A stretch of 64,000 bases of DNA. It comes from CAZCEC01 sp964497615. Lineage in GTDB: Bacteria > Chloroflexota > Anaerolineae > Anaerolineales > UBA6663. Positions 15,800 through 24,243 of the stretch are shown piece by piece. The notes under the pieces were generated by a model that worked only from the letters and a program-made list of their open reading frames with translations, was not told the DNA's origin and searched no databases. Both the position numbers and the translations under genes were made by a program. The stretch spans positions 247,312 to 311,311 of the forward strand of contig CAZCEC010000001.1 of assembly GCA_964497615.1 (NCBI GenBank), read 5' to 3'. Position 1 is the first letter of the stretch. The number at the start of each line of letters is the position of its first letter.

Positions 15800-17536
15800 A
15801 TGACTGACCCGGTCGTCAAGATCGCTGGTCTGACATACTACTACCCCGGCGAAAGTGAGCCCGCGCTCCGCGACGTCAATCTCGACATCTATCCCGGCGA
15901 ATTCGTCCTGATCATCGGCCCCAGCGGCTGCGGCAAGAGCACTATGGCGCTGGCGCTCAACGGCATCATCCCCCAGGAGATGGAAGGCCGCATCGGGGGG
16001 CGCGTGCTCATCAACGGTCACGACACGCGCCAGACCCCGGTCTACACCCTGGCGACTCAGATCGGCATCGTCTTTCAGGACCCCGACTCCCAACTGTGCA
16101 GCCTGTATGTCGAGGACGAGGTGGCCTTTGGGCCGGCCAACCTGATGCTCGACAAGGCCGACATCATGGATCGGGTGGAACGCAGTTTGCAGGCGGTGGG
16201 CGAGGCCGGGCTGCGCCGCAAGCTGATCTACGAAATCTCCGGCGGGCAGAAGCAGCGCGTAGCGATCGCCTCGGTGCTGTCTATGGAGCCGCGCATCCTC
16301 CTGTTCGACGAACCCACCGCCAACCTTGACCCGCTGGGCACGGTCCAAATCTTCGACTTGATGCGCCGGCTGAACCGGGAGCAGGGCTATACCATCATCG
16401 TCATCGAGCACAACGTCGACTCGGTCATGAGCCACGCCGACCGGCTGGTGCTCATGGATCACGGTTCGGTCTTGTCCAACGGACCGACGCGGGAGGTGAT
16501 GCGCGCCGAAGGGCGGCGGATTGCCGACCAGCTTGGCCTGCGCATACCGCACATCGCCGATCTGGCCCTCCGCCTCGCCGAGCGCGACCTGCCCCTGGAG
16601 CCCTTCCCGCTGACCGTGCCCGAAGCCGCGGAGGCCATTCAGCGTCTCGGCGACCGCCTCGCCTTTGCACCATTGGACCCGCCACCCCCGGCGCTACCGG
16701 CGGCCGCTCCCGTCATCGAAACGCGCCAACTCAACTTCACCTACCCGGACGGCATGCACGCCGTCCGCGACGTCTCGCTGGCCATCTACCCGGGCGAAAT
16801 CATCGGCCTGGTGGGCAAGAACGGCTCAGGCAAGTCCACGCTGACCTCGCTCTGGATGGGGCTCAACAAGGCGACCGCGGGCCAAGGGCGTCTGGCTGGT
16901 TTGGATCTGGCCGAGACCACCACCAAGGCGCTGGCCGCGAAGGCGGGCTACGTCTTTCAGTATCCCGAGCACCAGTTTGTCGCCGAGACCGTCGGCGATG
17001 AGGTGGCCTTCAGCCTGAAGGCCAAGAAACGGCCGGCGGCCGAGATCGAGGCGCGCGTCAGCCAGGTGCTGGCACTCTTCGGATTGGAGAAGGTGCGCGG
17101 CAAGCACCCCCTGCGCCTAAGCATGGGCCAGAAACGCCGCTTGAGCGTGGCGACGATGCTGGTGCTCAACCCGGAAATCCTGATCTTGGATGAGCCCACC
17201 ACCGGCCAGGACAAGAAGAACATCGACAATATCATGGACATCCTGCTGCGGATCAACCAGCAGGGCACGACCATCGTCCTGGTGACGCATGACATGAACT
17301 TGGTGGCGCGCTACTGCACGCGGCTTCTGATCACGGACCGCGGGGAGCTGGTCTTCCAGGGTTCGCCGCGCGAGTATGGGCGCGCCTTCGACGACATCCG
17401 GTCGGATGCGCTGGTGCTGCCCGAGATCTACGCCGTGGGCCGCGCCCTGCGCGAGCGCGGCCGGACCGACGTGCCGGAAGTGCTGACCACCGACGAACTG
17501 CTCACCGCCCTCCAGGTGCCCATTGCGACGCTATAG
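15800..17536 (+). CDS. ykoD: ECF transporter double ATPase, YkoD-like
   Basis: A 578-residue protein with two fused ABC ATPase domains, the energising subunit of an energy-coupling-factor vitamin transporter. Domain 1 has Walker A G-P-S-G-C-G-K-S at about 39-46, signature S-G-G-Q-K-Q-R and Walker B L-L-F-D-E-P. Domain 2 has G-K-N-G-S-G-K-S at about 338-345, a slightly altered signature L-S-M-G-Q-K-R and L-I-L-D-E-P. Fused A1-A2 subunits are typical of YkoEDC-type systems. Its end overlaps the T-component gene by 14 bases and the S-component follows, giving the gene order D-C-E. The substrate is most likely thiamine or its HMP precursor, based on the S-component type. Confidence 0.9.
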   Translation: MTDPVVKIAGLTYYYPGESEPALRDVNLDIYPGEFVLIIGPSGCGKSTMALALNGIIPQEMEGRIGGRVLINGHDTRQTPVYTLATQIGIVFQDPDSQLCSLYVEDEVAFGPANLMLDKADIMDRVERSLQAVGEAGLRRKLIYEISGGQKQRVAIASVLSMEPRILLFDEPTANLDPLGTVQIFDLMRRLNREQGYTIIVIEHNVDSVMSHADRLVLMDHGSVLSNGPTREVMRAEGRRIADQLGLRIPHIADLALRLAERDLPLEPFPLTVPEAAEAIQRLGDRLAFAPLDPPPPALPAAAPVIETRQLNFTYPDGMHAVRDVSLAIYPGEIIGLVGKNGSGKSTLTSLWMGLNKATAGQGRLAGLDLAETTTKALAAKAGYVFQYPEHQFVAETVGDEVAFSLKAKKRPAAEIEARVSQVLALFGLEKVRGKHPLRLSMGQKRRLSVATMLVLNPEILILDEPTTGQDKKNIDNIMDILLRINQQGTTIVLVTHDMNLVARYCTRLLITDRGELVFQGSPREYGRAFDDIRSDALVLPEIYAVGRALRERGRTDVPEVLTTDELLTALQVPIATL

Positions 17537-18323
17537 ATATCTGCAGGGTACGTCGTTCTTTCACCGGATGGACCCCACCTGGAAGTTCCTGTGGAACGTC
17601 GTCATCCTGGTGTCCATGCTGCTCAACTTCGAAATCGCCTACGCCGCGGTGTGGTTTGTTTACGTCTTCCTCCTGGCGCTGTCGCTGGGCGGCATCCCGC
17701 CGCGCCAATATCTGCGCTCGGTCACCGGCTTCCTGGCCATCGCGACGTTTATCCTGGTGTGGCGCACGATCTACAGCCCCTTTGCGGGCGAACTGCTGTG
17801 GGCCTGGGGGCCAATCACGGTGACGCGCGAAGGCATCATCGAGGGCATCGCGCTGTTCTTTCGGTTCCTGGTGCTGGCCAGCGTGACGATGATCTTCACC
17901 ATGACCACCGATCCCGGGCGCATGGTCGAGAGCCTGATTCAGGTGGCGCGCGTACCGTACCGCATCGGTTACGCCATGTACGCTGCTCTGCGTTTCGTCC
18001 CGCTGTTCGAGAACGAATTCCAGGTGATCATGAACGCGCACCTGATCCGCGGGGTGGGCGAGACCGGCCACGACGCGCGCTCGCGCCTCAAGCTGGCCCG
18101 CAGCATCGTGGTGCCGCTGCTGGTCAGCGGCATCCGCCGGGCGCGGGCGGCGGCCATTGCCATGGATAGCCGCGGCTTTGGCGCCTTCAACGGGCGCACC
18201 ATCCTCCATCCGGCGACGGTATCGCGGGCTACGATTGCTTTTGTGCTGGTGCACCTGGCCATCGGTGGGGCGGCATTCTACTATTACGTTCTCCTTGGGC
18301 ATGGTGTGATCAATCCCAACTAG
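17523..18323 (+). CDS. ykoC: ECF transporter T component, YkoC-like
   Basis: A 266-residue membrane protein of the CbiQ/EcfT family. Several hydrophobic segments lie in the first 130 residues, and the cytosolic coupling region contains the family A-R-x-R-like motifs: A-R-S-R-L-K-L-A-R at about 181-189 and R-R-A-R-A-A-A-I-A-M-D-S-R-G-F at about 205-219. These connect the transporter to the ATPase. The start is TTG at 17523 within the end of ykoD; an ATG at 17568 (M-D-P-T-W-K) is possible. It works with YkoD and YkoE in the inner membrane. Confidence 0.88.
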   Translation: MRRYRYLQGTSFFHRMDPTWKFLWNVVILVSMLLNFEIAYAAVWFVYVFLLALSLGGIPPRQYLRSVTGFLAIATFILVWRTIYSPFAGELLWAWGPITVTREGIIEGIALFFRFLVLASVTMIFTMTTDPGRMVESLIQVARVPYRIGYAMYAALRFVPLFENEFQVIMNAHLIRGVGETGHDARSRLKLARSIVVPLLVSGIRRARAAAIAMDSRGFGAFNGRTILHPATVSRATIAFVLVHLAIGGAAFYYYVLLGHGVINPN

Positions 18324-18418
18324 GGGGCTGGGGCCGCGAGAGGAGGTGGGCCTGACGCGATAGACCGGCGCGCGCTTCGAGGGGATCTACCGGCACATTC
18401 ACACAAGGAGAGCGAACA

Positions 18419-19012
18419 ATGACCCAGCCAGTTGCCAAGCGCAGGATGTTTTCGACCGTTGACTTGCTCACCATGGCGGTCATCGCGGTCGTGGCCGCCC
18501 TGCTCAATTCGTACGTGTGGTTTACCGTGATGAACGTCGCCACCCCGCTCTTTGCCTTCCTGGGGCCGGTGGGCTGGATTGGCGTCTCAGGCGTGTATAT
18601 GATCGCGCCCGTACTGGTGGGCCTGCTCATTGGGCGGCCGGGCGCCACCACGGTCTACGGCCTGATTCAAGGCTTCCTGGAGATGCTGCTGGGCAACCCC
18701 GCCGGCGCCCTCTCCATCCTGTATGCCGGCCTGCAGGGCCTGGCGGCCGACATTTCGATGGCCCTGTTTGGCTACCGCCCGACCTTGCCGGCGGCCCTGT
18801 TGGCCGGCGCGCTCGGCACACTGATCGTGGACGAGATCTACCTCTTTGTCTTCGGCCTGGCGACCCCGGGGAACCTGATCGTTGGCGGCATCACCGCCAT
18901 CATCAGCGGGGCAGTGTTCGGCGGCCTCCTGGCCTGGCTGATTGTCTCGGCGCTCCAGCGCACGGGCGTCGTCTCCCGCATTGGCCTGAAGGGTTACCAG
19001 GAAATCGCCTAG
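18419..19012 (+). CDS. ykoE: ECF transporter S component, YkoE family
   Basis: A 197-residue hydrophobic protein with about five or six membrane spans, matching the size and pattern of YkoE, the substrate-binding subunit for thiamine or hydroxymethylpyrimidine in Bacillus. The region N-S-Y-V-W-F-T-V-M and the Y-G-L-I-Q-G-F-L-E-M-L-L-G-N-P segment are family-like. A good ribosome binding site (AAGGAG) precedes the ATG. There is a 95-base spacer after ykoC with no TPP riboswitch that I can see. A very strong hairpin follows the stop. Thiamine-type specificity is inferred from family. Confidence 0.82.
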   Translation: MTQPVAKRRMFSTVDLLTMAVIAVVAALLNSYVWFTVMNVATPLFAFLGPVGWIGVSGVYMIAPVLVGLLIGRPGATTVYGLIQGFLEMLLGNPAGALSILYAGLQGLAADISMALFGYRPTLPAALLAGALGTLIVDEIYLFVFGLATPGNLIVGGITAIISGAVFGGLLAWLIVSALQRTGVVSRIGLKGYQEIA

Positions 19013-19036
19013 GCGCAGCGGCTAGCGCGCACGCGG

Positions 19037-19078
19037 CGGCCCGCCGGCTGGAAGCGCAGAGGTCCAGCCGGCGGGCCG
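19037..19078. terminator. Strong hairpin between convergent ykoE and amidohydrolase genes
   Basis: A perfect 15-bp GC-rich stem (19037-19051 with 19064-19078) and a 12-base loop lie between the stops of two convergent genes. Neither side has a clear T-run, so it is either a weakly T-dependent bidirectional terminator or an end-protecting structure. Confidence 0.6.
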
Positions 19079-19105
19079 TTGGCGTTCCGGTACTGGACAG
19101 GCGTA

Positions 19106-20446
19106 TCAGGCGGCCTGCATGGCGCGGAAGCGATCCGCGCCCAAGGTGCGCGCCTGCCGCACGATTTCGGCCTCATCGGCCTGGGTGAGCTCGCCCCCAG
19201 CCACGACCACCCGCCCATTCACGATCACGGTGTCCACGTCGCGGCCCTGCGCGCAGTAGACGATCAGCGGCAGGATGTCGCCGGCCGGGGCCAGGTGCGG
19301 CTGGTCGAGGTTCAGCAGGACGACATCTGCCAGGCGGCCAGGGTCCAGCGTGCCGGCGTTGACGGCCGCCGCGCGCGCGCCGTGTTCGGTGGCCATCCGG
19401 AAGACATCCTGCGCGGCCAGGGCGGCCGGCTGTCCGTGCACCTTGTGCAGCAGTGCCGCCGCGCGCATCTCTTCGAACATGTCCTGCAGGTCGTTGGAGG
19501 CCGGCCCGTCATTGGCCAGCGCCACCGCGATTCCGGCCCGCAGCATGGCCGGCACGGGGGCAATCCCGCTGGCCAGCTTCATGTTGCTTTTGGGGCAGTG
19601 CACGGGCAGGGCGCTGTGCTCGGCCAGCAGCGCCTGGTCGGCGGGCGTGACGTGGACGCAGTGCGCCAGGGAGGTGTGGGCCGACAGCACGCCGGCCTGT
19701 GCCAGCCAGCCGATGGGCGTGAGGCCCGTCGCCGCCAGGCACTGGGCGAGTTCCGTGGCCGTCTCGGCGGCGTGCCCGTGGATGGGCACTGCCTGGGACT
19801 GAGAGACTTCGGCGATCCACTCGAGCAGCGGGCGGGTACACATCAGCGGCGTGGCAGCCGCAATCATGAAGCTCAGGGTGGGGGTGGCGCGGGCCAGCGC
19901 GCGGCACTCAGCCAGGTGATCGAGCACCCGGGCCTGCAGGTCAGGCAGGGGCACTTTGAGCTCGGCGGGGATCTGGGCATCAGCCACGTTGAAGGCCACG
20001 GCGCCCCGGATGCCCAACGCCTGCCAGGCCTGCCAGGCGGCGGGGATGGTGGAGTCCATATCGATGAAGGCGGTGGTCCCGTTCTTCAGCATTTCGGCGC
20101 AGCCGGCGCGCGAGGCGGCCACCATCACGGCTTCATCCGGGTAGGCCAGCCGCGCCTGGCGACGATACGGAAAGACGACCGCGGCCAGCCACGGCTCCAG
20201 CGGCAGGTCAGGGTAGAGGCCCCGCAGCACGCACTGGTAGAGATGGGTATGGGCGTTGATTAGCCCGGGCATAACGGCACGGGATCGCCCGTCCACAACG
20301 GTCAGGTCGCTGGCGGGGCGCGGGTCCGGCAGCAGGTCGCGGCCAATGGCGCGGATGGTCTGGTCTTCGATCAGGACATCGGCCTCGCGCTCGATGCGGT
20401 CGGCGCTGCGAATCACATAGTCGGCCTTACGGATCAGGATACGCAT
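19106..20446 (-). CDS. Amidohydrolase of the TRZ/ATZ (MTA/SAH deaminase-like) family
   Basis: A 446-residue metal-dependent hydrolase. Metal-site motifs are N-A-H-T-H-L-Y near 64-70, H-G-H-A-A-E at about 218-223, A-H-C-V-H-V at about 249-254 and L-A-N-D-G-P-A-S-N, which carries the catalytic Asp. Family members deaminate or dechlorinate heterocycles (methylthioadenosine, guanine, triazines, cytosine). The ATG at 20446 is preferred over a GTG at 20458, as GGAG lies upstream of it. Next upstream on the same strand is a RidA protein; the ECF vitamin transporter converges from the other side. A role in salvage of a heterocycle is plausible but unproven. Confidence 0.85.
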   Translation of the reverse strand: MRILIRKADYVIRSADRIEREADVLIEDQTIRAIGRDLLPDPRPASDLTVVDGRSRAVMPGLINAHTHLYQCVLRGLYPDLPLEPWLAAVVFPYRRQARLAYPDEAVMVAASRAGCAEMLKNGTTAFIDMDSTIPAAWQAWQALGIRGAVAFNVADAQIPAELKVPLPDLQARVLDHLAECRALARATPTLSFMIAAATPLMCTRPLLEWIAEVSQSQAVPIHGHAAETATELAQCLAATGLTPIGWLAQAGVLSAHTSLAHCVHVTPADQALLAEHSALPVHCPKSNMKLASGIAPVPAMLRAGIAVALANDGPASNDLQDMFEEMRAAALLHKVHGQPAALAAQDVFRMATEHGARAAAVNAGTLDPGRLADVVLLNLDQPHLAPAGDILPLIVYCAQGRDVDTVIVNGRVVVAGGELTQADEAEIVRQARTLGADRFRAMQAA

Positions 20447-20526
20447 TGGGCTGGGCACTCCACACCGGCGGCGGGCCAGGCGGTCCGCCGACTGGTGAAC
20501 GTATGGGTGGGTTGGGCGGCCGGGGG

Positions 20527-20919
20527 CTAGCGGGGCACGCGGGCGATCACGTCGATTTCGACCAGCGCCGCTTTTTCGGGCAGGCCGCAGATGACGGTGG
20601 TCCGGGCCGGGTAAGGCTCGGTGAAGAACTCGCGGTACACCTGGTTGAGGCCGGCGAAGAGTTCGGCCTGGGCCAGGTAAATGCCAACTTTGACCACATC
20701 GGGGAAGCCGCAGCCAGCCGCGCGCAGGATGGTGCCGATGTTGACCAGCGTCTGCCGCGCCTGGCTCTCGATGCTTTCGCCGGACAACTGGCCGGTGGCC
20801 GGGTCGCGCCCCACTTGTCCGGCCACAAATAACAGGTCACCGTCAATCAGGCCCGGCGAATAGGGTCCGGCCGGTTTGGGAGCGTCGGCCGGGTAGATGG
20901 CTTTCCGAGGGGCAGTCAT
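20527..20919 (-). CDS. ridA: RidA/YjgF/UK114 family enamine-imine deaminase
   Basis: A 130-residue RidA-family protein. The family motifs G-P-Y-S-P-G (about 18-23), L-L-F-V-A-G-Q-V-G-R-D-P, the Q-A-R-Q-T-L-V-N-I segment and the C-terminal A-L-V-E-I-D-V-I-A are all present. The active-site Arg that binds 2-imino acids is present in P-A-R-T-T-V near residue 105. Such proteins hydrolyse reactive imines and enamines in the cytosol or act in specific catabolic routes. ATG 20919 is preceded by AAGGAG. The amidohydrolase follows after 80 bases on the same strand. Confidence 0.9.
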   Translation of the reverse strand: MTAPRKAIYPADAPKPAGPYSPGLIDGDLLFVAGQVGRDPATGQLSGESIESQARQTLVNIGTILRAAGCGFPDVVKVGIYLAQAELFAGLNQVYREFFTEPYPARTTVICGLPEKAALVEIDVIARVPR

Positions 20920-21263
20920 GTTGCGAACTCCTTCAAGGGTGGGATGGGAGGGCACGCCGCGGCGGGCACAGGTACGCTGAGTGTACCTCAAACCTAGGAA
21001 ACGGCCCGCGACCCGGAGCCGCGCTGCGCATCGCATTGCGATCGCCAGGCCGTCACCAGGCGCGGGACTGTTAGGGCTCAGAACCTGTGCGACAGGGTAC
21101 AGGCCTGCACATCGCTACCCTCGCCCAGCCCCGGATCATGGCGCCGCCGTGGATTGGGGCAGCCTGGCCAGGATGCCCAACGCTTAGCCGCGCGCCGCCC
21201 AATCGCCGCAAGGGCGGGACTGTGCCGGCCGATTCGTGTGCCGTCTGCGCGATTGGCGTCTGC
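20920..21263. other. Intergenic spacer between ridA and iolB, no gene seen
   Basis: About 340 bases without a credible coding frame. The part close to ridA contains its ribosome binding site and a near-perfect palindrome (annotated separately). The rest is GC-rich and I see no RNA gene, no T-rich terminator after iolB and no consensus promoter. Confidence 0.5.
20970..20988. promoter_or_regulatory. Palindromic operator candidate upstream of ridA
   Basis: The 19-base element AGGTACGCTGAGTGTACCT is a near-perfect palindrome (outer arms AGGTAC and GTACCT). It lies about 50 bases upstream of the ridA start. Symmetry and position suggest a transcription factor site; the factor is unknown. Confidence 0.4.
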
Positions 21264-22118
21264 TCAGCCTGGCCGCGCGGGGTCGTCGCCGCCCAGGGGC
21301 AGCGCCAGCGGCCGGCCGTCCCAGTCCTCCTTCATCCAGGCGAAGTCCGCGTCGTCCAGCGGCGGCGTCCCGCGGGCCTCGCCCTCCAGGTCGCCCGCCA
21401 GGTAATTCAGGAAATACATGTTGGACCCCGGCGCGGCCGTGGTGGGGTGAAAGCCCTGCGTCACCAGCACCGTGTCGCGGTGCCGCACTGCCCAGGCCTC
21501 GTCGAAGTCGTTGTCCCGCCGATAGTTCCGATGCAGGCCAAAGCCATTTTCCGGCGTGAAACGGAAGTAGTAGATCTCCTCCAGGTAGGGGGAGCCCCCG
21601 TACCGGTCGTGGCAGTGCGGCGGCCAGCCGGCCCACGACCCACCGGGCACATACACTTCGAACAGAATCAGCCGTTCGGCCGGCAGGGGCGCGGCCAGGA
21701 CGTGATTGACCTGCCGCCGGGCCTTGCCGCCGCCGCGCAGTTCGGTTCGCATCTCGTCTGGCCGGAAGAGCCGGACCGGGTACCGGCCCTCGGCCGGGGC
21801 GCTGCCCGCCGCCAGCTCCAATTCGCTTTCGGCCTGGAGGGTGAGGCGGCTGCCCGGCGGGGCATACAGGACGTGCGGCTTGCCGGCAAAGACGTCCTCG
21901 CGCTCCAATACGAACGTCTGCGTGCCCACGGTGACGGTCGCGCGTCCGCGCAGCGGGACGAGGGCTGTTTCTGATCCGCCGGTCGCCTGGGACCAGGTGT
22001 CGCCGGCCTGGAGCGCCAGCACCTGGAAGCTCAAATTGCGCCAGCCCGCCGACTCGGGGGTCACGCTGACCTGCTCGCGCGCGCCGCGGGCTGGATGGAT
22101 GAGATGGGGTAGGGGCAT
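21264..22118 (-). CDS. iolB: 5-deoxy-glucuronate isomerase
   Basis: A 284-residue IolB, a cupin-fold isomerase converting 5-deoxy-glucuronate to 2-deoxy-5-keto-gluconate in myo-inositol degradation. Metal-binding and family motifs are visible: W-P-P-H-C-H-D-R-Y at about 166-174, the E-E-I-Y-Y-F-R-F strand and Q-G-F-H-P-T-T-A-A-P-G near 220-230. The length matches the family (about 270). It is the last gene of an iolC-iolE-iolB run on the minus strand, 26 bases after iolE. No iolD or iolA is in the window. Confidence 0.93.
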   Translation of the reverse strand: MPLPHLIHPARGAREQVSVTPESAGWRNLSFQVLALQAGDTWSQATGGSETALVPLRGRATVTVGTQTFVLEREDVFAGKPHVLYAPPGSRLTLQAESELELAAGSAPAEGRYPVRLFRPDEMRTELRGGGKARRQVNHVLAAPLPAERLILFEVYVPGGSWAGWPPHCHDRYGGSPYLEEIYYFRFTPENGFGLHRNYRRDNDFDEAWAVRHRDTVLVTQGFHPTTAAPGSNMYFLNYLAGDLEGEARGTPPLDDADFAWMKEDWDGRPLALPLGGDDPARPG

Positions 22119-22144
22119 GCTCTGTGATACTCCGTTTCAGCGTG

Positions 22145-23077
22145 CTAGACAAGAAAGCCAAGACCGGTCAGGTAGGCGCGGTTCCGCCGGGCGGACTCCA
22201 AGGGCGTGCCCAGGCCGGGCAGCACGTCCTGCTCGACCACGATCCACCCCCTGTAGCCTTGCCGCTCCAGTTCGGTCTTGAGGTCCGCGAACGGCACGTC
22301 GCCCTGGCCCAACTCGCAGAAGATGCCGGCCCGCACCGACTGGAAGTAGTCCCAGCTCTCCGCGCGACTGCGGGCGCCGGACCGCGGGCTGTGATCCTTG
22401 AAGTGCACGTGCCAGATGCGGCCGGCATGCCGGCGCAGGGCGGCCAGCGGATCGCCGCCGCCAAAGCGGTAGTGGCCGCTGTCGAAGCACAGGCCGAGCA
22501 GCGCCGGATCAGTCAGCGCCAGGAGCCGGTCCACCTCGGCGGGAGTTTCCACGAAGCCGGCACAGTGGTGGTGAAACACGGTCCGCAGGCCGGTCTCGGC
22601 GCGTACGCGGGTCGCGATCCGGGTGGCGCCCTCTGCGAAGACCTGCCATTGCGAGGAGTCCAAGCCGTGCTCAGGCCGGATGCGGCCGGCGTTGCCAGTC
22701 CGGATTGGGTCGCGGCCGTTATCGTCCGCCAGGACGATGAAGGGAAGGTCGCCGGCCGCGTCGGCCAGCAGGCGCGCGGTGCGCAGGGCGGCGGCCTCAC
22801 CGGGTGCATGGGCGGCGGGATCGGTCAGTGCCACGGGGACAAAGGCACCCAGCAGCGCCAGTTCCCTCGCCGCCAGCTCACGACGGAGCTGCCCCGGGTC
22901 GGTGGGCAGAAAGCCCCAGTCGCCCAGCTCCGTGCCGGCATAACCGGCCGCCCGCATCTCGTCCAGGACCTGGGCGTAGCCGGCGGCCTGGCCTTCCAGG
23001 CCGAACTCCAGGATGCCCCAGGAGCAGGGGGCATTCGCGATGCGGATCGGGGCGGAGGCCGGCGGTACGGGTGCCAT
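22145..23077 (-). CDS. iolE: Inosose dehydratase-like TIM-barrel protein
   Basis: A 310-residue xylose-isomerase-like TIM barrel resembling IolE (2-keto-myo-inositol dehydratase). The N-terminus N-A-P-C-S-W-G-I-L-E-F and the metal-ligand strands are typical: F-H-H-H-C-A-G-F-V-E-T, F-D-S-G-H-Y-R-F-G-G-G-D-P and H-V-H-F-K-D-H. ATG 23077 is chosen because it lies 10 bases after iolC and starts just before the conserved N-terminal strand; longer frames run into iolC. It is flanked by iolC and iolB, which strongly supports inositol catabolism. Confidence 0.9.
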   Translation of the reverse strand: MAPVPPASAPIRIANAPCSWGILEFGLEGQAAGYAQVLDEMRAAGYAGTELGDWGFLPTDPGQLRRELAARELALLGAFVPVALTDPAAHAPGEAAALRTARLLADAAGDLPFIVLADDNGRDPIRTGNAGRIRPEHGLDSSQWQVFAEGATRIATRVRAETGLRTVFHHHCAGFVETPAEVDRLLALTDPALLGLCFDSGHYRFGGGDPLAALRRHAGRIWHVHFKDHSPRSGARSRAESWDYFQSVRAGIFCELGQGDVPFADLKTELERQGYRGWIVVEQDVLPGLGTPLESARRNRAYLTGLGFLV

Positions 23078-23087
23078 GGGGGCCCGC

Positions 23088-24089
23088 CTAGAATCCGCCG
23101 CGGCCGGCCACGAAGTCGAGCACTTCCTGCTCGTAGCCCATGAAGTTGGCGCAGCCGTGCCGCGTGACGACGATGGCGCCGCAGGCATTGCCCATGCGGG
23201 CCGACCGGTACCAGTCCCACCCGTGCAGCCGCCCATAGATGAAGCCGGCCGCAAAGGCGTCCCCCGCGCCCAGGATGTTGTAGACCTCGACCGGGAAGCC
23301 GGGCGCCGGAATGTGCGTTCCGTCGGGCAGATGAACGGCCGCGCCGGCCGCGCCGCGCTTGACCACCAACGCCTGCGGGCCGCGCGCCAGCAAGGTGCGG
23401 ATGGCGGCCCCGAGGTCGCCCCGCACCTCGGGCGCGGAGACTTGCGAATGTGCGATCTGCACCTGGCTGGCCTCGCTGAGGACCGCGGCCTTCACCTCTT
23501 CCTCGGTGCCCAGCACGACATCGGCCAGCGGCGCCACCTGCCGGGCGTTCACGCCGAAGGCGCGCGGATCGTGCCATTGGTCGGCGCGGAAGTCCAGGTC
23601 GAAGAAGACTATTGCGCCGGCCGCCCGGGCGCGCTCGGCGGCGAACAAGGTGGCGCTGCGCGACGGTTCGCGGCTCAGGTTGGTGCCCGCAAATTCGAAC
23701 GCCCGGCACTGATCCACCGGCGCGGCCAGCACATCGTCAATGGTCACATGCGTATCGGCGGCATTGTCCCGGTAGAAGACGAGCGGAAATCGGTCGGGCG
23801 GCTCAATCCCCAGCACCACCGCGCTGCTGCGCGCCGCGGGCTTGCGCGGGATGCAGGCGGTCTCCACGCCTTCGGCGGCCAGAAACTTCAGGATGAAGTC
23901 GCCCACCGGGTCGGCGCCCACCGCCGTGAGCAGGGCCGTCCGCAGGCCCAGCCGCTGCGCGCCGACGGCGATATTGGTCGGCGAGCCGCCGACGTAGGCC
24001 GCGAAACCCTTGATATCTACAAAGGCGGCGCCGACTTCGTTGGCATACAGGTCGATGGACGAGCGGCCCATCGTCAACAAGTCAAACAT
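23088..24089 (-). CDS. iolC: 5-dehydro-2-deoxygluconokinase (PfkB family)
   Basis: A 333-residue PfkB-family sugar kinase. It has the N-terminal G-G-S-P-T-N-I-A-V-G motif (about 34-43) and the C-terminal ATP/anion-hole motif N-I-L-G-A-G-D-A-F-A-A-G-F. The opening M-G-R-S-S-I-D-L-Y is characteristic of IolC, which phosphorylates 2-deoxy-5-keto-gluconate. It is the first gene of the iolC-iolE-iolB operon and is divergent from a LacI-type regulator whose likely operator lies in the shared spacer. Confidence in the specific function comes from motif and neighbours together. Confidence 0.92.
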   Translation of the reverse strand: MFDLLTMGRSSIDLYANEVGAAFVDIKGFAAYVGGSPTNIAVGAQRLGLRTALLTAVGADPVGDFILKFLAAEGVETACIPRKPAARSSAVVLGIEPPDRFPLVFYRDNAADTHVTIDDVLAAPVDQCRAFEFAGTNLSREPSRSATLFAAERARAAGAIVFFDLDFRADQWHDPRAFGVNARQVAPLADVVLGTEEEVKAAVLSEASQVQIAHSQVSAPEVRGDLGAAIRTLLARGPQALVVKRGAAGAAVHLPDGTHIPAPGFPVEVYNILGAGDAFAAGFIYGRLHGWDWYRSARMGNACGAIVVTRHGCANFMGYEQEVLDFVAGRGGF

Positions 24090-24162
24090 GGGAGGTCCTT
24101 CGGTGGGGGTGGGTCTGTCGGCGCATCGGACGGCGGCGGTCGGCGGGCGCGTTCATTTCGGC

Positions 24163-24189
24163 TTGACTCGGTCTGATTACTGTTATACA
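24163..24189 (+). promoter_or_regulatory. Promoter of the lacI-type regulator gene
   Basis: TTGACT (24163-24168), a 15-base spacer and TATACA (24184-24189) precede the regulator gene. The spacer is slightly short. A perfect palindrome lies immediately downstream, so repression of this promoter by the encoded regulator is plausible. Confidence 0.45.
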
Positions 24190-24205
24190 ACATTGCGCGC
24201 GAACT

Positions 24206-24219
24206 TGCACACGTGTGCA
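24206..24219. promoter_or_regulatory. Perfect 14-bp palindrome, probable LacI-family operator
   Basis: TGCACACGTGTGCA is fully symmetric with a central CG, the layout expected of LacI-family operators. It sits between the promoter and ATG of the lacI-type gene, in the spacer shared with the divergent iolC operon, so it could control both. Confidence 0.55.
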
Positions 24220-24243
24220 CGGCGCGGGACCCAGGCAGCGAAC

